A stretch of DNA of 64,000 bases, taken from contig CP119308.1 in NCBI GenBank assembly GCA_029203165.1, forward strand, positions 1,178,001-1,242,000, given 5' to 3'. This DNA is from Candidatus Microbacterium colombiense (lineage in GTDB: Bacteria; Actinomycetota; Actinomycetes; Actinomycetales; Microbacteriaceae). Below, in pieces: positions 1 through 12,303 of this stretch. Position numbers and translations under genes: made by a program. Position 1 is the stretch's first letter. The number at the start of each line of letters is the position of its first letter. Below the pieces are notes generated by a model. The model saw only the letters and a list, made by a program, of their open reading frames with translations. It made no database searches and was not told the origin of the DNA.

Positions 1-581
1 AGGGGAAGGACGTGTCGTCGCTCAGCAAAGCGGACACGAAGGACTTCCGTCAGCGCGTGCAGCCGATCTTCCAGGACCCATACTCGAGCCTCAACCCGAT
101 GTTCACGATCGAACGACTCATATCCGAGCCGCTCGACTTCTATCGGCGGGGGAGCAGTACCGAACGCCGTGCCCGCGTGCGGCAGCTGCTCGACGACGTG
201 GCGCTGCCGCAGTCGATGCTGCGGCGCTACCCCTCGGAGCTCTCGGGCGGGCAGCGGCAGCGCGTCGCGATCGCCCGGGCGCTGGCGCTCTCGCCCGACC
301 TGATCGTGTGCGATGAGCCGGTGTCGGCGCTCGACGTGCTGGTGCAGGACCAGATCCTGACGCTGCTCGGCGACCTGCAGCGCGAGTACGGGCTGAGCTA
401 CCTGTTCATCTCGCACGACCTCGCGGTGGTCCGACTGATCAGCGACTACGTGTGCGTGATGAAGGACGGCGCGCTCGTGGAGGCCGCCTCGTCGGAGGAG
501 ATCTTCACGAATGCGCGCGACCCGTACACGCGGCGTCTGCTCGCCTCGATCCCCGGGAACGAGCTGAACATCGCCTCCTGA
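1..581 (+). CDS. Dipeptide/oligopeptide ABC transporter ATP-binding protein (5'-truncated)
   Basis: This is the C-terminal part of an ATPase that powers peptide or nickel uptake with a DppBC/OppBC-type permease. The frame is open to the window edge, so the true start and the Walker A motif lie upstream. A Q-loop context (QPIFQDPYSSLNP) sits near the start. The LSGGQRQR signature lies near nt 240, Walker B with CDEP near 305-320, and the H-loop (SHDLAV) near 412. The end, DPYTRRLLASIPG, is the C-terminal extension typical of DppD/DppF/OppF proteins. Which substrate it serves cannot be decided from this half. It is followed by a large inverted repeat and then by the rpoB promoter, so it is the last gene of its operon. 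Confidence 0.9.
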   Translation, partial: GKDVSSLSKADTKDFRQRVQPIFQDPYSSLNPMFTIERLISEPLDFYRRGSSTERRARVRQLLDDVALPQSMLRRYPSELSGGQRQRVAIARALALSPDLIVCDEPVSALDVLVQDQILTLLGDLQREYGLSYLFISHDLAVVRLISDYVCVMKDGALVEAASSEEIFTNARDPYTRRLLASIPGNELNIAS

Positions 582-587
582 GGCCCC

Positions 588-649
588 GCCCGTCGAGGAA
601 CCACGTATGCCGCGAGACATCGCGCCACACGTGGTTTCTCGACGCGGGC
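588..649. repeat. Large near-perfect inverted repeat between the ABC gene and rpoB
   Basis: The arms at 591-606 and 629-644 pair over 16 bp with one G-T mismatch. The loop contains a second perfect hairpin (CGCGA-GACA-TCGCG, 611-624). There is no T-run on either side, so it is not a classic intrinsic terminator. It could still end the ABC operon or be one copy of a dispersed palindromic element. Confidence 0.6.
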
Positions 650-711
650 GTGGTGTGTCGACGATCGAGGATGCCAATACCGCAGCATCCGACATTGGTC
701 AAGGACTGAGC

Positions 712-740
712 TTGCCATGTCGCAGAATCGTGCGTATAGT
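712..740 (+). promoter_or_regulatory. Probable SigA promoter of rpoBC
   Basis: TTGCCA (712-717) and TATAGT (735-740) are separated by exactly 17 bp. Transcription should start near 747 and leave a leader of about 120 nt before rpoB. The leader ends in a short GC hairpin (838-851) just ahead of the GGAGG ribosome-binding site at 853. Confidence 0.7.
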
Positions 741-865
741 TGGTAGTTGCGCTCGTTTCTCCCTGCCCTCATATGGTGGTCGGCATCTGTTGAGTCTTTG
801 AGCGCACACTCCACCTGACGACAAAGGAATCGAGAAGCCCTGCGGGGCTCACGGAGGTTATTCCC

Positions 866-4369
<3,504 letters not shown>

Positions 4370-4373
4370 GGTC

Positions 4374-4412
4374 TGGGCCGCCGCCCGTCGCGATCGCCAC
4401 GGCGGCGGCCCA
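4374..4412 (+). promoter_or_regulatory. Perfect 12-bp hairpin in the rpoB-rpoC gap
   Basis: TGGGCCGCCGCC (4374-4385) pairs perfectly with 4401-4412 across a 15-nt loop. No T-tract follows, so full termination is unlikely. It may instead be an RNA-processing or stability site, or a partial attenuator, between the two polymerase genes. Confidence 0.55.
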
Positions 4413-4455
4413 TCCTCCCCGATTTCTTCAGAAGAATTCCTACACAGGAGAATTT

Positions 4456-7400
4456 GTGCTCGAGTCAAACACTTTCGATGAGCTTCGCATCGGCCTGGCC
4501 ACTGCAGACCACATTCGCGCGTGGTCCTTTGGTGAGGTCAAGAAGCCCGAAACCATCAATTACCGCACCCTGAAGCCGGAGAAGGACGGTCTCTTCGGAG
4601 AGCAGATCTTCGGCCCGTCCCGCGACTGGGAGTGCGCCTGCGGAAAGTACAAGCGCGTCCGCTTCAAGGGCATCGTCTGCGAGCGCTGCGGCGTGGAGGT
4701 CACCAAGAGCTCCGTCCGTCGTGAGCGCATGGGTCACATCGAGCTCGCCGCTCCCGTCACCCACATCTGGTACTTCAAGGGCGTGCCCTCGCGTCTGGGC
4801 TACCTGCTCGACATGGCGCCGAAGGACCTCGAGAAGGTCATCTACTTCGCCGCGTACATGGTGATCTCGGTCGACGAGGATGCTCGTCACCGCGACCTGG
4901 GCACGCAGGAGAACAACATCCGCCTCGAGCTCAAGACTCTCGGCGACCGCCGCGACTCGAAGATCTCGGAGCGCCTCGGACGCCTGGAGGAGGAGCTCGC
5001 TGCCCTCGAGGCCGAGGGTGCCAAGGCCGACGTCAAGAAGAAGGTCAAGGACGCCGCCGAGAAGGAGATGTCGCTCATCCGCAAGGGTGCCGACGAGGCG
5101 ATCGCCAAGCTCGAGCGCGTGTGGGAAGACTTCCGCACGCTCGAGGTCGGCGCGCTGCGTCCGGAAGACGACGTGTTCCACGAGCTGCAGGACCGTTTCG
5201 GTCAGTACTTCGAGGCCTACATGGGTGCCGAGTCGATCCAGCGTCGTCTCGCCGCGTTCGACCTCGCAGCCGAGGCGGAGAACCTGCGTCTGCAGATCTC
5301 CGAGGGCAAGGGCCAGCGCAAGATCCGTGCGATCAAGCGCCTCAAGGTCGTCAGCTCGTTCCTCGAGACCGGCATGAGCCCGGCCGCGATGGTCCTCGAT
5401 GTCGTTCCGGTGATCCCGCCGGAGCTGCGCCCGATGGTGCAGCTCGACGGTGGCCGCTTCGCGACCTCCGACCTGAACGACCTCTACCGTCGTGTGATCA
5501 ACCGAAACAACCGTCTTCGTCGTCTGATCGACCTCGGTGCCCCCGAGATCATCGTCAACAACGAGAAGCGCATGCTGCAGGAGGCCGTCGACGCACTGTT
5601 CGACAACGGTCGCCGTGGTCGTCCCGTCACCGGAACCGGCAACCGCGCCCTCAAGTCCCTGAGCGACATGCTCAAGGGTAAGCAGGGTCGCTTCCGTCAG
5701 AACCTGCTCGGAAAGCGCGTCGACTACTCGGGCCGTTCGGTCATCATCGTCGGACCGCAGCTCAAGCTGCACCAGTGCGGTCTGCCCAAGCAGATGGCTC
5801 TGGAGCTCTTCAAGCCGTTCGTGATCAAGCGCCTGATCGACCTCGGTCACTCGCAGAACATCAAGGCGGCCAAGCGCGCCGTCGAGCGCACGCGTCCCGA
5901 GGTCTGGGACGTGCTCGAGGAGATCATCCGCGAGCGTCCCGTGCTGCTCAACCGTGCGCCCACGCTGCACCGTCTCGGCATCCAGGCCTTCGAGCCTCAG
6001 CTCGTCGAGGGTAAGGCCATCCAGCTGCACCCGCTCGTCTGCGCGGCGTTCAACGCCGACTTCGACGGTGACCAGATGGCTGTTCACCTGCCGCTGTCGG
6101 TCGAGGCTCAGGCCGAGGCCCGCGTGTTGATGCTCGCGTCGAACAACATCCTGAAGCCGTCTGACGGCCGTCCGGTCACCCTGCCTTCGCAGGACATGAT
6201 CATCGGTCTGCACCACCTGACCACGGTCAAGGCGGGCGCTGCCGGTGAGGGACGTGCATTCGGTTCCGTGGGCGAGGCGATCCTGGCCAAGGACGAGGGT
6301 TCCCTCGACCTGCAGGCGAAGATCCGCATCCGCATCCCCGGTCTGACGTTCCTCGAGGGCGAAGCTCCCGAGGACTACGACCGTCACGGTCTCGTCGACG
6401 CCTCGCTGGGTCAGGCCATCTTCAACGACACGCTGCCCAAGGGCTACCCGTTCGTCCGCGAGCAGGCAGACAAGAACAAGCTGTCGCAGATCGTCAACAA
6501 GCTGGCCGAGGAGTACCCCAAGGTCGAGACGGCGGCGTCGCTGGACCGCATCAAGGATGCCGGTTTCTACTGGGCAACGCGCTCCGGTGTGACCGTCGCC
6601 CTGAGCGACATCCTGACCCCGCCGAACAAGGCCGAGATCGTCGCCGGCTACGAGAAGCAGGCCGCGAAGGTCCAGTCGCAGTACGAGAAGGGTCTGACGA
6701 CCGACTCCGAGCGTCGCCAGGAACTCATCAAGATCTGGACCGAGGCGACCGACGAGGTCCAGGCCGCGATGAAGGCCCACTTCCCGGAGGACAACACCAT
6801 CAACCGCATGGTGTCTTCGGGTGCTCGTGGTAACTGGCTGCAGATCCGGAACATCGCCGGTATGCGCGGTCTGGTGAACAACCCCAAGGGTGAGATCATC
6901 CCGCGTCCGATCATCTCCTCGTACCGCGAGGGTCTGTCGGTTGCGGAGTACTTCATCGCGACGCACGGTACCCGTAAGGGTCTGGCCGACACCGCTCTGC
7001 GTACCGCCGACTCGGGTTACCTGACCCGTCGTCTGGTGGATGTCTCGCAGGACGTCATCATCCGCGAGGACAACTGTGGAACGTCGAAGGGCCTCGAGCT
7101 CCCGATCGCCGCGGTCGACTCGACCGGCACGCTGATCCGCGACGCCAACGTCGAGAACTCGGTGTTCGCTCGTACGCTCTCCTCCGAGGTCGTCGACAGC
7201 AAGGGCGAGGTTCTCGCCGCTGCTGGTGAAGACGTCGGTGACGTGCTGATCGACAAGCTGGTCGCGGCCGGTGTCGAGACCATCAAGGTCCGCTCCGTCC
7301 TCACCTGCGACTCCGCCGTCGGTGTCTGCGCGCAGTGCTACGGCCGTTCGCTGGCGACGGGTAAGACCGTCGACATCGGCGAGGCCGTCGGCATCATCGC

Positions 7401-8331
7401 GGCTCAGTCGATCGGTGAGCCCGGTACCCAGCTGACGATGCGTACCTTCCACACGGGTGGTTCGGCATCGGCGGATGACATCACGCAGGGTCTTCCCCGT
7501 GTGCAGGAGCTCTTCGAGGCGCGTACCCCCAAGGGTGCTTCGCCGATCGCTGAGGCCGATGGCCGCATCACGATCGACGAGAACGAGAAGGGCAAGAAGG
7601 TCATCCTCACGCCCGACAGCGGCGACGAGCCCGTCATCTACCCGGTGCTGAAGCGTGCGACGCTTCTCGTCGAGGACGGCCAGCACGTCACGGTCGGTCA
7701 GCCGATCCTGGTGGGCACGCTGGACCCCAAGGAGATCATGCGCGTCATGGGCGCCCGCGAGGTGCAGCGTTACCTCGTCGGTGGCGTCCAGGGCGTGTAC
7801 CGCTCGCAGGGTGTGCCGATCCACGACAAGCACATCGAGGTCATCGTCCGCCAGATGCTCCGCAAGGTCACGGTCGTCGATCACGCCGACACGAACCTGC
7901 TGCCGGGTGAGATGGTCGACCTCAAGCGCTACCAGGCGATCAACCGCGAGACCGTGGCAGAGGGCAAGCGCCCCGCGTCCGGCCGTCCGGAGCTGATGGG
8001 TATCACGAAGGCGTCGCTCGCGACGGAGTCGTGGCTGTCCGCTGCATCCTTCCAGGAGACGACCCGCGTGCTCACGCAGGCCGCCATGGAGGGCAAGCGC
8101 GACCCGCTGGTCGGTCTCAAGGAGAACGTCATCATCGGAAAGCTCATCCCCGCCGGAACCGGTCTCTCGAAGTACCGCGACGTCACGGTCGAGGCGACGG
8201 AGGAAGCCAAGAGCGAGCGCTACCCGAACCGGATCTTCGCATCCGACGGTGCGTACGCCGACGGTGACTTCGGTTACGTCGACTTCGACGCGTTCTCGAC
8301 GGACGACATCACCCCCGGTACCTATAACTGA
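4456..8331 (+). CDS. rpoC: DNA-directed RNA polymerase subunit beta'
   Basis: This is the catalytic beta-prime subunit of RNA polymerase (1291 aa). The start is GTG at 4456, with an AGGAG site at 4447-4451. The N-terminal zinc site is Cys60, Cys62, Cys75 and Cys78. The active-site loop NADFDGDQ places the magnesium-binding aspartates at about residues 535, 537 and 539. The second zinc site (CDSAVGVCAQC region) lies around residues 950-970. The bridge helix and trigger loop regions are intact. It is cotranscribed with rpoB and ends at a strong intrinsic terminator 18 bp downstream. Confidence 0.99.
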   Translation: MLESNTFDELRIGLATADHIRAWSFGEVKKPETINYRTLKPEKDGLFGEQIFGPSRDWECACGKYKRVRFKGIVCERCGVEVTKSSVRRERMGHIELAAPVTHIWYFKGVPSRLGYLLDMAPKDLEKVIYFAAYMVISVDEDARHRDLGTQENNIRLELKTLGDRRDSKISERLGRLEEELAALEAEGAKADVKKKVKDAAEKEMSLIRKGADEAIAKLERVWEDFRTLEVGALRPEDDVFHELQDRFGQYFEAYMGAESIQRRLAAFDLAAEAENLRLQISEGKGQRKIRAIKRLKVVSSFLETGMSPAAMVLDVVPVIPPELRPMVQLDGGRFATSDLNDLYRRVINRNNRLRRLIDLGAPEIIVNNEKRMLQEAVDALFDNGRRGRPVTGTGNRALKSLSDMLKGKQGRFRQNLLGKRVDYSGRSVIIVGPQLKLHQCGLPKQMALELFKPFVIKRLIDLGHSQNIKAAKRAVERTRPEVWDVLEEIIRERPVLLNRAPTLHRLGIQAFEPQLVEGKAIQLHPLVCAAFNADFDGDQMAVHLPLSVEAQAEARVLMLASNNILKPSDGRPVTLPSQDMIIGLHHLTTVKAGAAGEGRAFGSVGEAILAKDEGSLDLQAKIRIRIPGLTFLEGEAPEDYDRHGLVDASLGQAIFNDTLPKGYPFVREQADKNKLSQIVNKLAEEYPKVETAASLDRIKDAGFYWATRSGVTVALSDILTPPNKAEIVAGYEKQAAKVQSQYEKGLTTDSERRQELIKIWTEATDEVQAAMKAHFPEDNTINRMVSSGARGNWLQIRNIAGMRGLVNNPKGEIIPRPIISSYREGLSVAEYFIATHGTRKGLADTALRTADSGYLTRRLVDVSQDVIIREDNCGTSKGLELPIAAVDSTGTLIRDANVENSVFARTLSSEVVDSKGEVLAAAGEDVGDVLIDKLVAAGVETIKVRSVLTCDSAVGVCAQCYGRSLATGKTVDIGEAVGIIAAQSIGEPGTQLTMRTFHTGGSASADDITQGLPRVQELFEARTPKGASPIAEADGRITIDENEKGKKVILTPDSGDEPVIYPVLKRATLLVEDGQHVTVGQPILVGTLDPKEIMRVMGAREVQRYLVGGVQGVYRSQGVPIHDKHIEVIVRQMLRKVTVVDHADTNLLPGEMVDLKRYQAINRETVAEGKRPASGRPELMGITKASLATESWLSAASFQETTRVLTQAAMEGKRDPLVGLKENVIIGKLIPAGTGLSKYRDVTVEATEEAKSERYPNRIFASDGAYADGDFGYVDFDAFSTDDITPGTYN

Positions 8332-8349
8332 GTACTGAGTGACTGAGAG

Positions 8350-8386
8350 GGCCCCAGGCGATTCGCCTGGGGCCTTCTTCGTTCGT
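8350..8386 (+). terminator. Intrinsic terminator of rpoBC
   Basis: A perfect 11-bp stem (GGCCCCAGGCG, 8350-8360, with 8364-8374) and a 3-nt loop are followed by the T-rich stretch TTCTTCGTTCGT. Confidence 0.9.
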
Positions 8387-8408
8387 GGGGGCCTGAATCG
8401 CCGGCTGT

Positions 8409-8475
8409 GGAGGAGTTCTCCCGTTCCGGAGGAGAGATTTCCGGAATCCGTCCTCCCGTTCGTGAGAACTCCTCC
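8409..8475. repeat. Long palindromic element after rpoC
   Basis: GGAGGAGTTCTC (8409-8420) is repeated exactly inverted at 8464-8475. Between them lie nested inverted pieces (TTCCGGA at 8424, TTCCGGAA at 8439, GGAGGA and TCCTCC). Apart from a short stretch it folds on itself completely. It lies between convergent genes and may act as a bidirectional terminator or be a copy of a genomic palindromic repeat. Confidence 0.6.
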
Positions 8476-8491
8476 GCAACGGTCGCTCTGA

Positions 8492-9094
8492 TCAGCCGAA
8501 CAGGCTCGCCACGATCGCGGACGTGTAGCCCGTCGGGGCGAGATTCGAGTAGCGGGTGTCGATCAGTACGTCCTGGCGCCAGAAGAGCGTTCGGCCGTCT
8601 GTCACCGGGTACTGCGTGTTGGGCCAGGTCTTCTCGCAGCGGGTGCCACCGTCGGGCGTGAAGCACGAGAACCCCTCGTCGTCGGCGAGGGCGTTCAGCA
8701 TGTCCAGCGCGGGGCCGCGGTTCATCTTCGAGATCGTCGTGGTGAGGCCCGTGGTGTCGGCGCCAGGGTCGGCCCAGATGCAGGTGAGCGTGCCGTCTGT
8801 GCCGACGCCTGACGGCCCGAAGGCGGCATCGTTGAGGGGGATGCCGTCGAGCTGTGCCAGCACGTCGGCGGAGAGGATCGCGCGGCAGTCGGTCGGAAGT
8901 GCCACCGGGGCGATCGTCGGTGTGGGCGTCGATGCCGGAGTCTCGGTCGGATCAGTCGACGAGGTTGGTGAACCGGCATCCGACGAGGGTGAGCCGCTGG
9001 GGGCGCCCGTGCCGCCCGATTGCGGGGAGCATCCGCTGAGCAGGGCGACGAGCACGATGGCGGCAGCACTGGTGAGTCCGGCTCTCATGGCCAC
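8492..9094 (-). CDS. Putative lipoprotein of unknown function
   Basis: A 200-residue secreted lipoprotein. The first 22 residues form a hydrophobic signal peptide ending in a lipobox (LLSGC), so the mature protein should be anchored by a lipidated cysteine on the outer face of the membrane. A Ser/Pro/Thr-rich linker (about residues 25-65) follows, then a compact domain with three cysteines that could form disulfides. I do not recognise the domain. It could be a member of the small secreted DUF3558-like group, but that is a guess. Starts at GTG 9094 and ATG 9088 are both possible. It is monocistronic, convergent with rpoC, and divergent from the sugar kinase with 79 bp between them. Confidence 0.75.
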   Translation of the reverse strand: MAMRAGLTSAAAIVLVALLSGCSPQSGGTGAPSGSPSSDAGSPTSSTDPTETPASTPTPTIAPVALPTDCRAILSADVLAQLDGIPLNDAAFGPSGVGTDGTLTCIWADPGADTTGLTTTISKMNRGPALDMLNALADDEGFSCFTPDGGTRCEKTWPNTQYPVTDGRTLFWRQDVLIDTRYSNLAPTGYTSAIVASLFG

Positions 9095-9173
9095 ACGCTA
9101 CTGCCCCGCGCGGGTCGGGCGATAGGGCGACACAGGCGTGCCGGCGAGCGGCAGCCCGCGATAGTCTCGGCGG

Positions 9174-10103
9174 GTGAGCAACGAGACTTCTTCCGCCGAT
9201 TCCGTCGTCGTGATCGGTGATGCGCTGATCGATGAGATTCGCGACGATTCCGGCGTGCGCGAGCTGGTCGGTGGCGCGGCACTCAATGTCGCCGTCGGGC
9301 TGCGGCGCCTCGGCGTCGAGACGACCCTCATCGCGATGGTCGGCGACGATGAGGCCGGATCCCACATCCGCGAGTATCTGAGCGACCACGGCGTGCGCGT
9401 GATCGCCAGCGAGGCCCCGCATGGCTCCTCGCGGGCGATCGTGCAGCGCGCGCCGAATGGTGAGCCGCAGTACGTGTTCAACGAGGCGGCGCAGAAGCGC
9501 AGCATCCGCTATTCCGACGATGCCCGTCGGGCGATCGCCGAAGCGGGACTCGTGGCGATCAGCTGCTTCCCGTTCGACCGCGAGGCCGAAGTCGACGCGC
9601 TCGTCGCGGCATTGGCGGGTGCTCGTGTCGCCGTCGATCCCAATCCACGGACGGGGATGCTGAGCGATCGAGACGAGTTCGTGCGCGGGTTCGAGCGGCT
9701 TGTCGACGGCGCGACGATCGTGAAGGTCGGCGCCGACGACGCCGCGATCCTCTACGACGGTGATCTGGACGCGCTGCGCCTACGCCTGCGCGAGCTCGGG
9801 GCCGCCGCTGTGCTCGCCACGGCCGGGGCCGACGGCGCCACGATCGACACGGATGCCGGCATCGCGAGTGCCCCGATCTCGCAGCTTCCTGGGGCCGTGA
9901 TCGACACGGTGGGCGCCGGCGATGCGACCCTGGCCGCCGTCGCCGAAGGGCTCGTCACGGGGGCCGTCACCGAGCTCGGGGAGTGGCATGCGCTGCTGGA
10001 GAGGGCCATGGACATCGCCGCGGCGACGTGTCGTGCAGAGGGCGGATTGCTCCGCACGCCGGAGTCGCTGGCCGATGCCGGGCGCGGCGTGACCGGCAGC
10101 TGA
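9174..10103 (+). CDS. PfkB-family carbohydrate kinase
   Basis: A 309-residue cytosolic sugar kinase of the ribokinase/PfkB fold, which transfers phosphate from ATP to a sugar or nucleoside. The N-terminus (GDALIDE) and the GGAALNVAVGLRRLG block are the first PfkB signature. The second signature, DTVGAGD at residues 244-250, contains the catalytic aspartate (Asp250) and the anion hole. The length and the short N-terminus resemble fructokinases, but the substrate cannot be fixed from sequence alone. The start is GTG 9174 without a clear ribosome-binding site. It is followed by tRNA-Tyr with no terminator between them. Confidence 0.88.
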   Translation: MSNETSSADSVVVIGDALIDEIRDDSGVRELVGGAALNVAVGLRRLGVETTLIAMVGDDEAGSHIREYLSDHGVRVIASEAPHGSSRAIVQRAPNGEPQYVFNEAAQKRSIRYSDDARRAIAEAGLVAISCFPFDREAEVDALVAALAGARVAVDPNPRTGMLSDRDEFVRGFERLVDGATIVKVGADDAAILYDGDLDALRLRLRELGAAAVLATAGADGATIDTDAGIASAPISQLPGAVIDTVGAGDATLAAVAEGLVTGAVTELGEWHALLERAMDIAAATCRAEGGLLRTPESLADAGRGVTGS

Positions 10104-10189
10104 CGTTTCGATTTCTTGCACCCGCTCCGGGCGGGTATGCTTATCTCTCGTGCCCCCGGTTGGCTGTCCAAGTTGGACGGGTGCGCTCT

Positions 10190-10274
10190 GGCGAGTTACC
10201 CAAGCGGCCAAAGGGATCTGACTGTAAATCAGACTGCTCAGCATTCGGGGGTTCGAATCCCTCACTCGCCACCA
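10190..10274 (+). tRNA. tRNA-Tyr (anticodon GTA)
   Basis: The 85-nt class II tRNA has a 7-bp acceptor stem (GGCGAGT/ACTCGCC). The anticodon loop CTGTAAA carries GTA at 10224-10226. It has a long variable arm, a GGTTCGAATCC T-arm and an encoded CCA end. Confidence 0.97.
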
Positions 10275-10282
10275 CTTCGAAG

Positions 10283-10328
10283 AAGGCCCGGACACTGAGA
10301 GCTCTCAGCATCCGGGCCTTTCTCGTTC
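10283..10328 (+). terminator. Terminator after tRNA-Tyr
   Basis: AAGGCCCGGA (10283-10292) pairs with 10311-10320. An inner palindrome (CTGAGAGCTCTCAG) forms the top, and TTTCTCGTT follows. It is also positioned to serve the convergent exporter gene. Confidence 0.85.
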
Positions 10329-10354
10329 CTGCTGCGGATCGCACGAGGGGAACC

Positions 10355-11314
10355 TCAGCGTCGGGCCTCGCGGCCGGCAAGCTCGCCGGTGTCGCCGCGA
10401 GAGCCGGTCGACGGCCGCCCCGCGGACCGTCGGTGACGTCGTTCGATCGCCTGGCCGGCGTAGCTTGCGGCGACGATCAACACCGCGCCCGCGATTCCGA
10501 CGACGCCGATCCTGTCGCCGGCGAGCAGGATTCCGACGAGCAACGCCCAGACCGGTTCGGTTCCCATGAGGATGCTGGCGCGAGACGCCGAGGTTCGCCG
10601 AACCGCCCACAGTTGCACGACGAACGCGAACACGGAGCACATCAGCCCGAGGAAGAGCACATCGAACCATCCGCGAGTGCTCAGACGCAGCGCGGCGGCG
10701 GGCAACTCGGCGCCGGCGAGTGCGGAGAAGACCGAGGCGCACACGAGCATCTGCACGAGCACGACGCCGAGCGAACTGTCATTGCGTCCACGTGTCAGAC
10801 GTGCGCTCGCCGTCACGTGTATCGCGCGGATGGCGGCAGCGAGAATGATGAGCGCATCCCCGATGGCGGGGGCGCGCAGTCCGCCCTCGGATACGAGGAG
10901 CGCGACGCCGACGACCGCGGTCACGGCTGCGACGAAGTACGACCGCGGCAACCAGGAGCGAGATGCGAGCCCCTCGAGCGCTGGTGTCATGACGAGGGCG
11001 AGGCTGATGAGCAGGCCGGCGTTGGTGGCGGACGTGAAGTGCACCCCCCAGGTCTCCAACCCGATGACCGCGGCCTGAGAGGCGCCCAGCATGACCGCGA
11101 CCGCGAGGCCGCGCCCTCTCGGCAGCGTCACCCTCCCGATGAGGCAGATCAGTGCAGTCGCGGCCGCAGCCACGACGAAGCGCAGAGCGACCGCCGAGGG
11201 CACGCCGGTCTCCGCCGCGAGATCTTTCGACGCGAGGAAGCTCGCGCCCCATACCGCGGCAACACCCAGGAGGAGGGGATCGACGGCGCGCTCAGCAGGA
11301 AAGGAGGGGGACAT
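10355..11314 (-). CDS. EamA/DMT-superfamily transporter
   Basis: An integral membrane exporter of the drug/metabolite transporter superfamily, about 319 residues with ten predicted hydrophobic segments arranged as two EamA repeats. The first begins at VAAVWGASFLASKD and the second around GVVLVQMLVCASVFSALAG. Members move amino acids, metabolites or drugs out of the cell; the substrate here is unknown. I prefer ATG 11314; a TTG at 11329 would add five residues but has no ribosome-binding site. It is divergent from a LysR regulator, the usual layout when the regulator controls the exporter. An inverted repeat overlaps the regulator's start. Confidence 0.85.
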   Translation of the reverse strand: MSPSFPAERAVDPLLLGVAAVWGASFLASKDLAAETGVPSAVALRFVVAAAATALICLIGRVTLPRGRGLAVAVMLGASQAAVIGLETWGVHFTSATNAGLLISLALVMTPALEGLASRSWLPRSYFVAAVTAVVGVALLVSEGGLRAPAIGDALIILAAAIRAIHVTASARLTRGRNDSSLGVVLVQMLVCASVFSALAGAELPAAALRLSTRGWFDVLFLGLMCSVFAFVVQLWAVRRTSASRASILMGTEPVWALLVGILLAGDRIGVVGIAGAVLIVAASYAGQAIERRHRRSAGRPSTGSRGDTGELAGREARR

Positions 11315-11370
11315 CTGGCCAGTCTTCAAGCCGCGATGGGTAAGAACAATGCCGATCTGCTTGACGTGAA

Positions 11371-11388
11371 CATAAGCTGAGCCTTATG
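11371..11388. promoter_or_regulatory. Probable LysR operator
   Basis: CATAAG-N6-CTTATG is a perfect inverted repeat that includes the ATG of the LysR gene. It lies between that gene and the divergent exporter, which fits autoregulation. Confidence 0.5.
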
Positions 11389-12282
11389 GATCCGACCCGC
11401 CTCGCTGTTCTGCGCGAGCTCGCTGACCGCGGCAGCGTGGCTGCCGTGGCGAGCGCGTGGAATGTGACTCCTTCCGCCGTGTCCCAGCAACTGGCGACTT
11501 TGCAGGCAGGCATACCGGTGCCGCTGACTATCCGTCGCGGCCGTCGACTGGTACTCACCGAAGCGGGGGAGGCGCTCGCGGTCGCCGCAACACGTGTCGA
11601 AGAGGCGCTGGCGTTGGCGCGGGGCTCCATCGAGACCTTTCTCGAGCGTCCGGAGCGTGCGGTCACCGTCTCGGCGTTCCACAGTGCGGGCTTCGCGCTG
11701 TTCGGTCCGTTGATCTCGAGAATCGACGGACGAGTCCGGCTGGAACTGGCGGACGCCGACGTCGCAGAGGATGAGTTCCCGGGACTCACCGCCGACTACG
11801 ACCTCGTCATCGCGCACCGGCTCGCACACCATCGGGAGTGGCCTCGTGAGCGTCATGTCGTGACTCCGCTCTTCGTCGAACCTCTCGACATCGCGATGAA
11901 CGAACATCACCCGCTCGCATCCCAGTCAGCCATCCACCCCGAGCAGCTCAGGGACGAGCGATGGATCTCCACACACGAGGGTTTCCCCCTCGCTGGTGTG
12001 CTGCAGCATCTCGGAGGTCTCGCGGGTAGAGCGCCGCGGATCGAGCATCGGATCAACGAGTTCTTCCTCGCCGCGCAGGTCATACGCACGGGCGCAGCGA
12101 TCGCGGTGATGCCCAGGCTCACCGCGGCAGCGCTCGCGACAGACGGCATGGTGCTCCGGCCGCTCGCGGGAGAACCCGTCGTGCGACATGTGGACGTCCT
12201 CGCGAGGCCGGACGCCCTCGGGCTCCCGTCCGTGCGGCTGGTTCGCGACGTGCTTCGAGATGTCGCGGCCGAGCTGAGGTGA
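11386..12282 (+). CDS. LysR-family transcriptional regulator
   Basis: A 298-residue DNA-binding regulator. The N-terminal winged helix-turn-helix spans about residues 1-60 (LRELADRGSVAAVASAWNVT followed by PSAVSQQLATLQ). The periplasmic-binding-protein-like effector domain covers the rest, from about residue 88. It probably controls the divergent DMT exporter in response to the exported compound. The start ATG 11386 has no good ribosome-binding site and lies inside a candidate operator, so the mRNA may have a very short leader. The DNA-binding domain is a little atypical: the recognition helix is followed by LQAGIPVPLTIRRGRRL instead of the usual LE..LG..LF.R, so the wing is slightly divergent. 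Confidence 0.9.
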   Translation: MDPTRLAVLRELADRGSVAAVASAWNVTPSAVSQQLATLQAGIPVPLTIRRGRRLVLTEAGEALAVAATRVEEALALARGSIETFLERPERAVTVSAFHSAGFALFGPLISRIDGRVRLELADADVAEDEFPGLTADYDLVIAHRLAHHREWPRERHVVTPLFVEPLDIAMNEHHPLASQSAIHPEQLRDERWISTHEGFPLAGVLQHLGGLAGRAPRIEHRINEFFLAAQVIRTGAAIAVMPRLTAAALATDGMVLRPLAGEPVVRHVDVLARPDALGLPSVRLVRDVLRDVAAELR

Positions 12283-12303
12283 AGCCGCCGCGGCGACCTG
12301 CGA

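Noticed and set aside
4465..7884. 1139-codon open frame antisense to rpoC
   Set aside because: Same reason as above; rpoC is certain on the plus strand.
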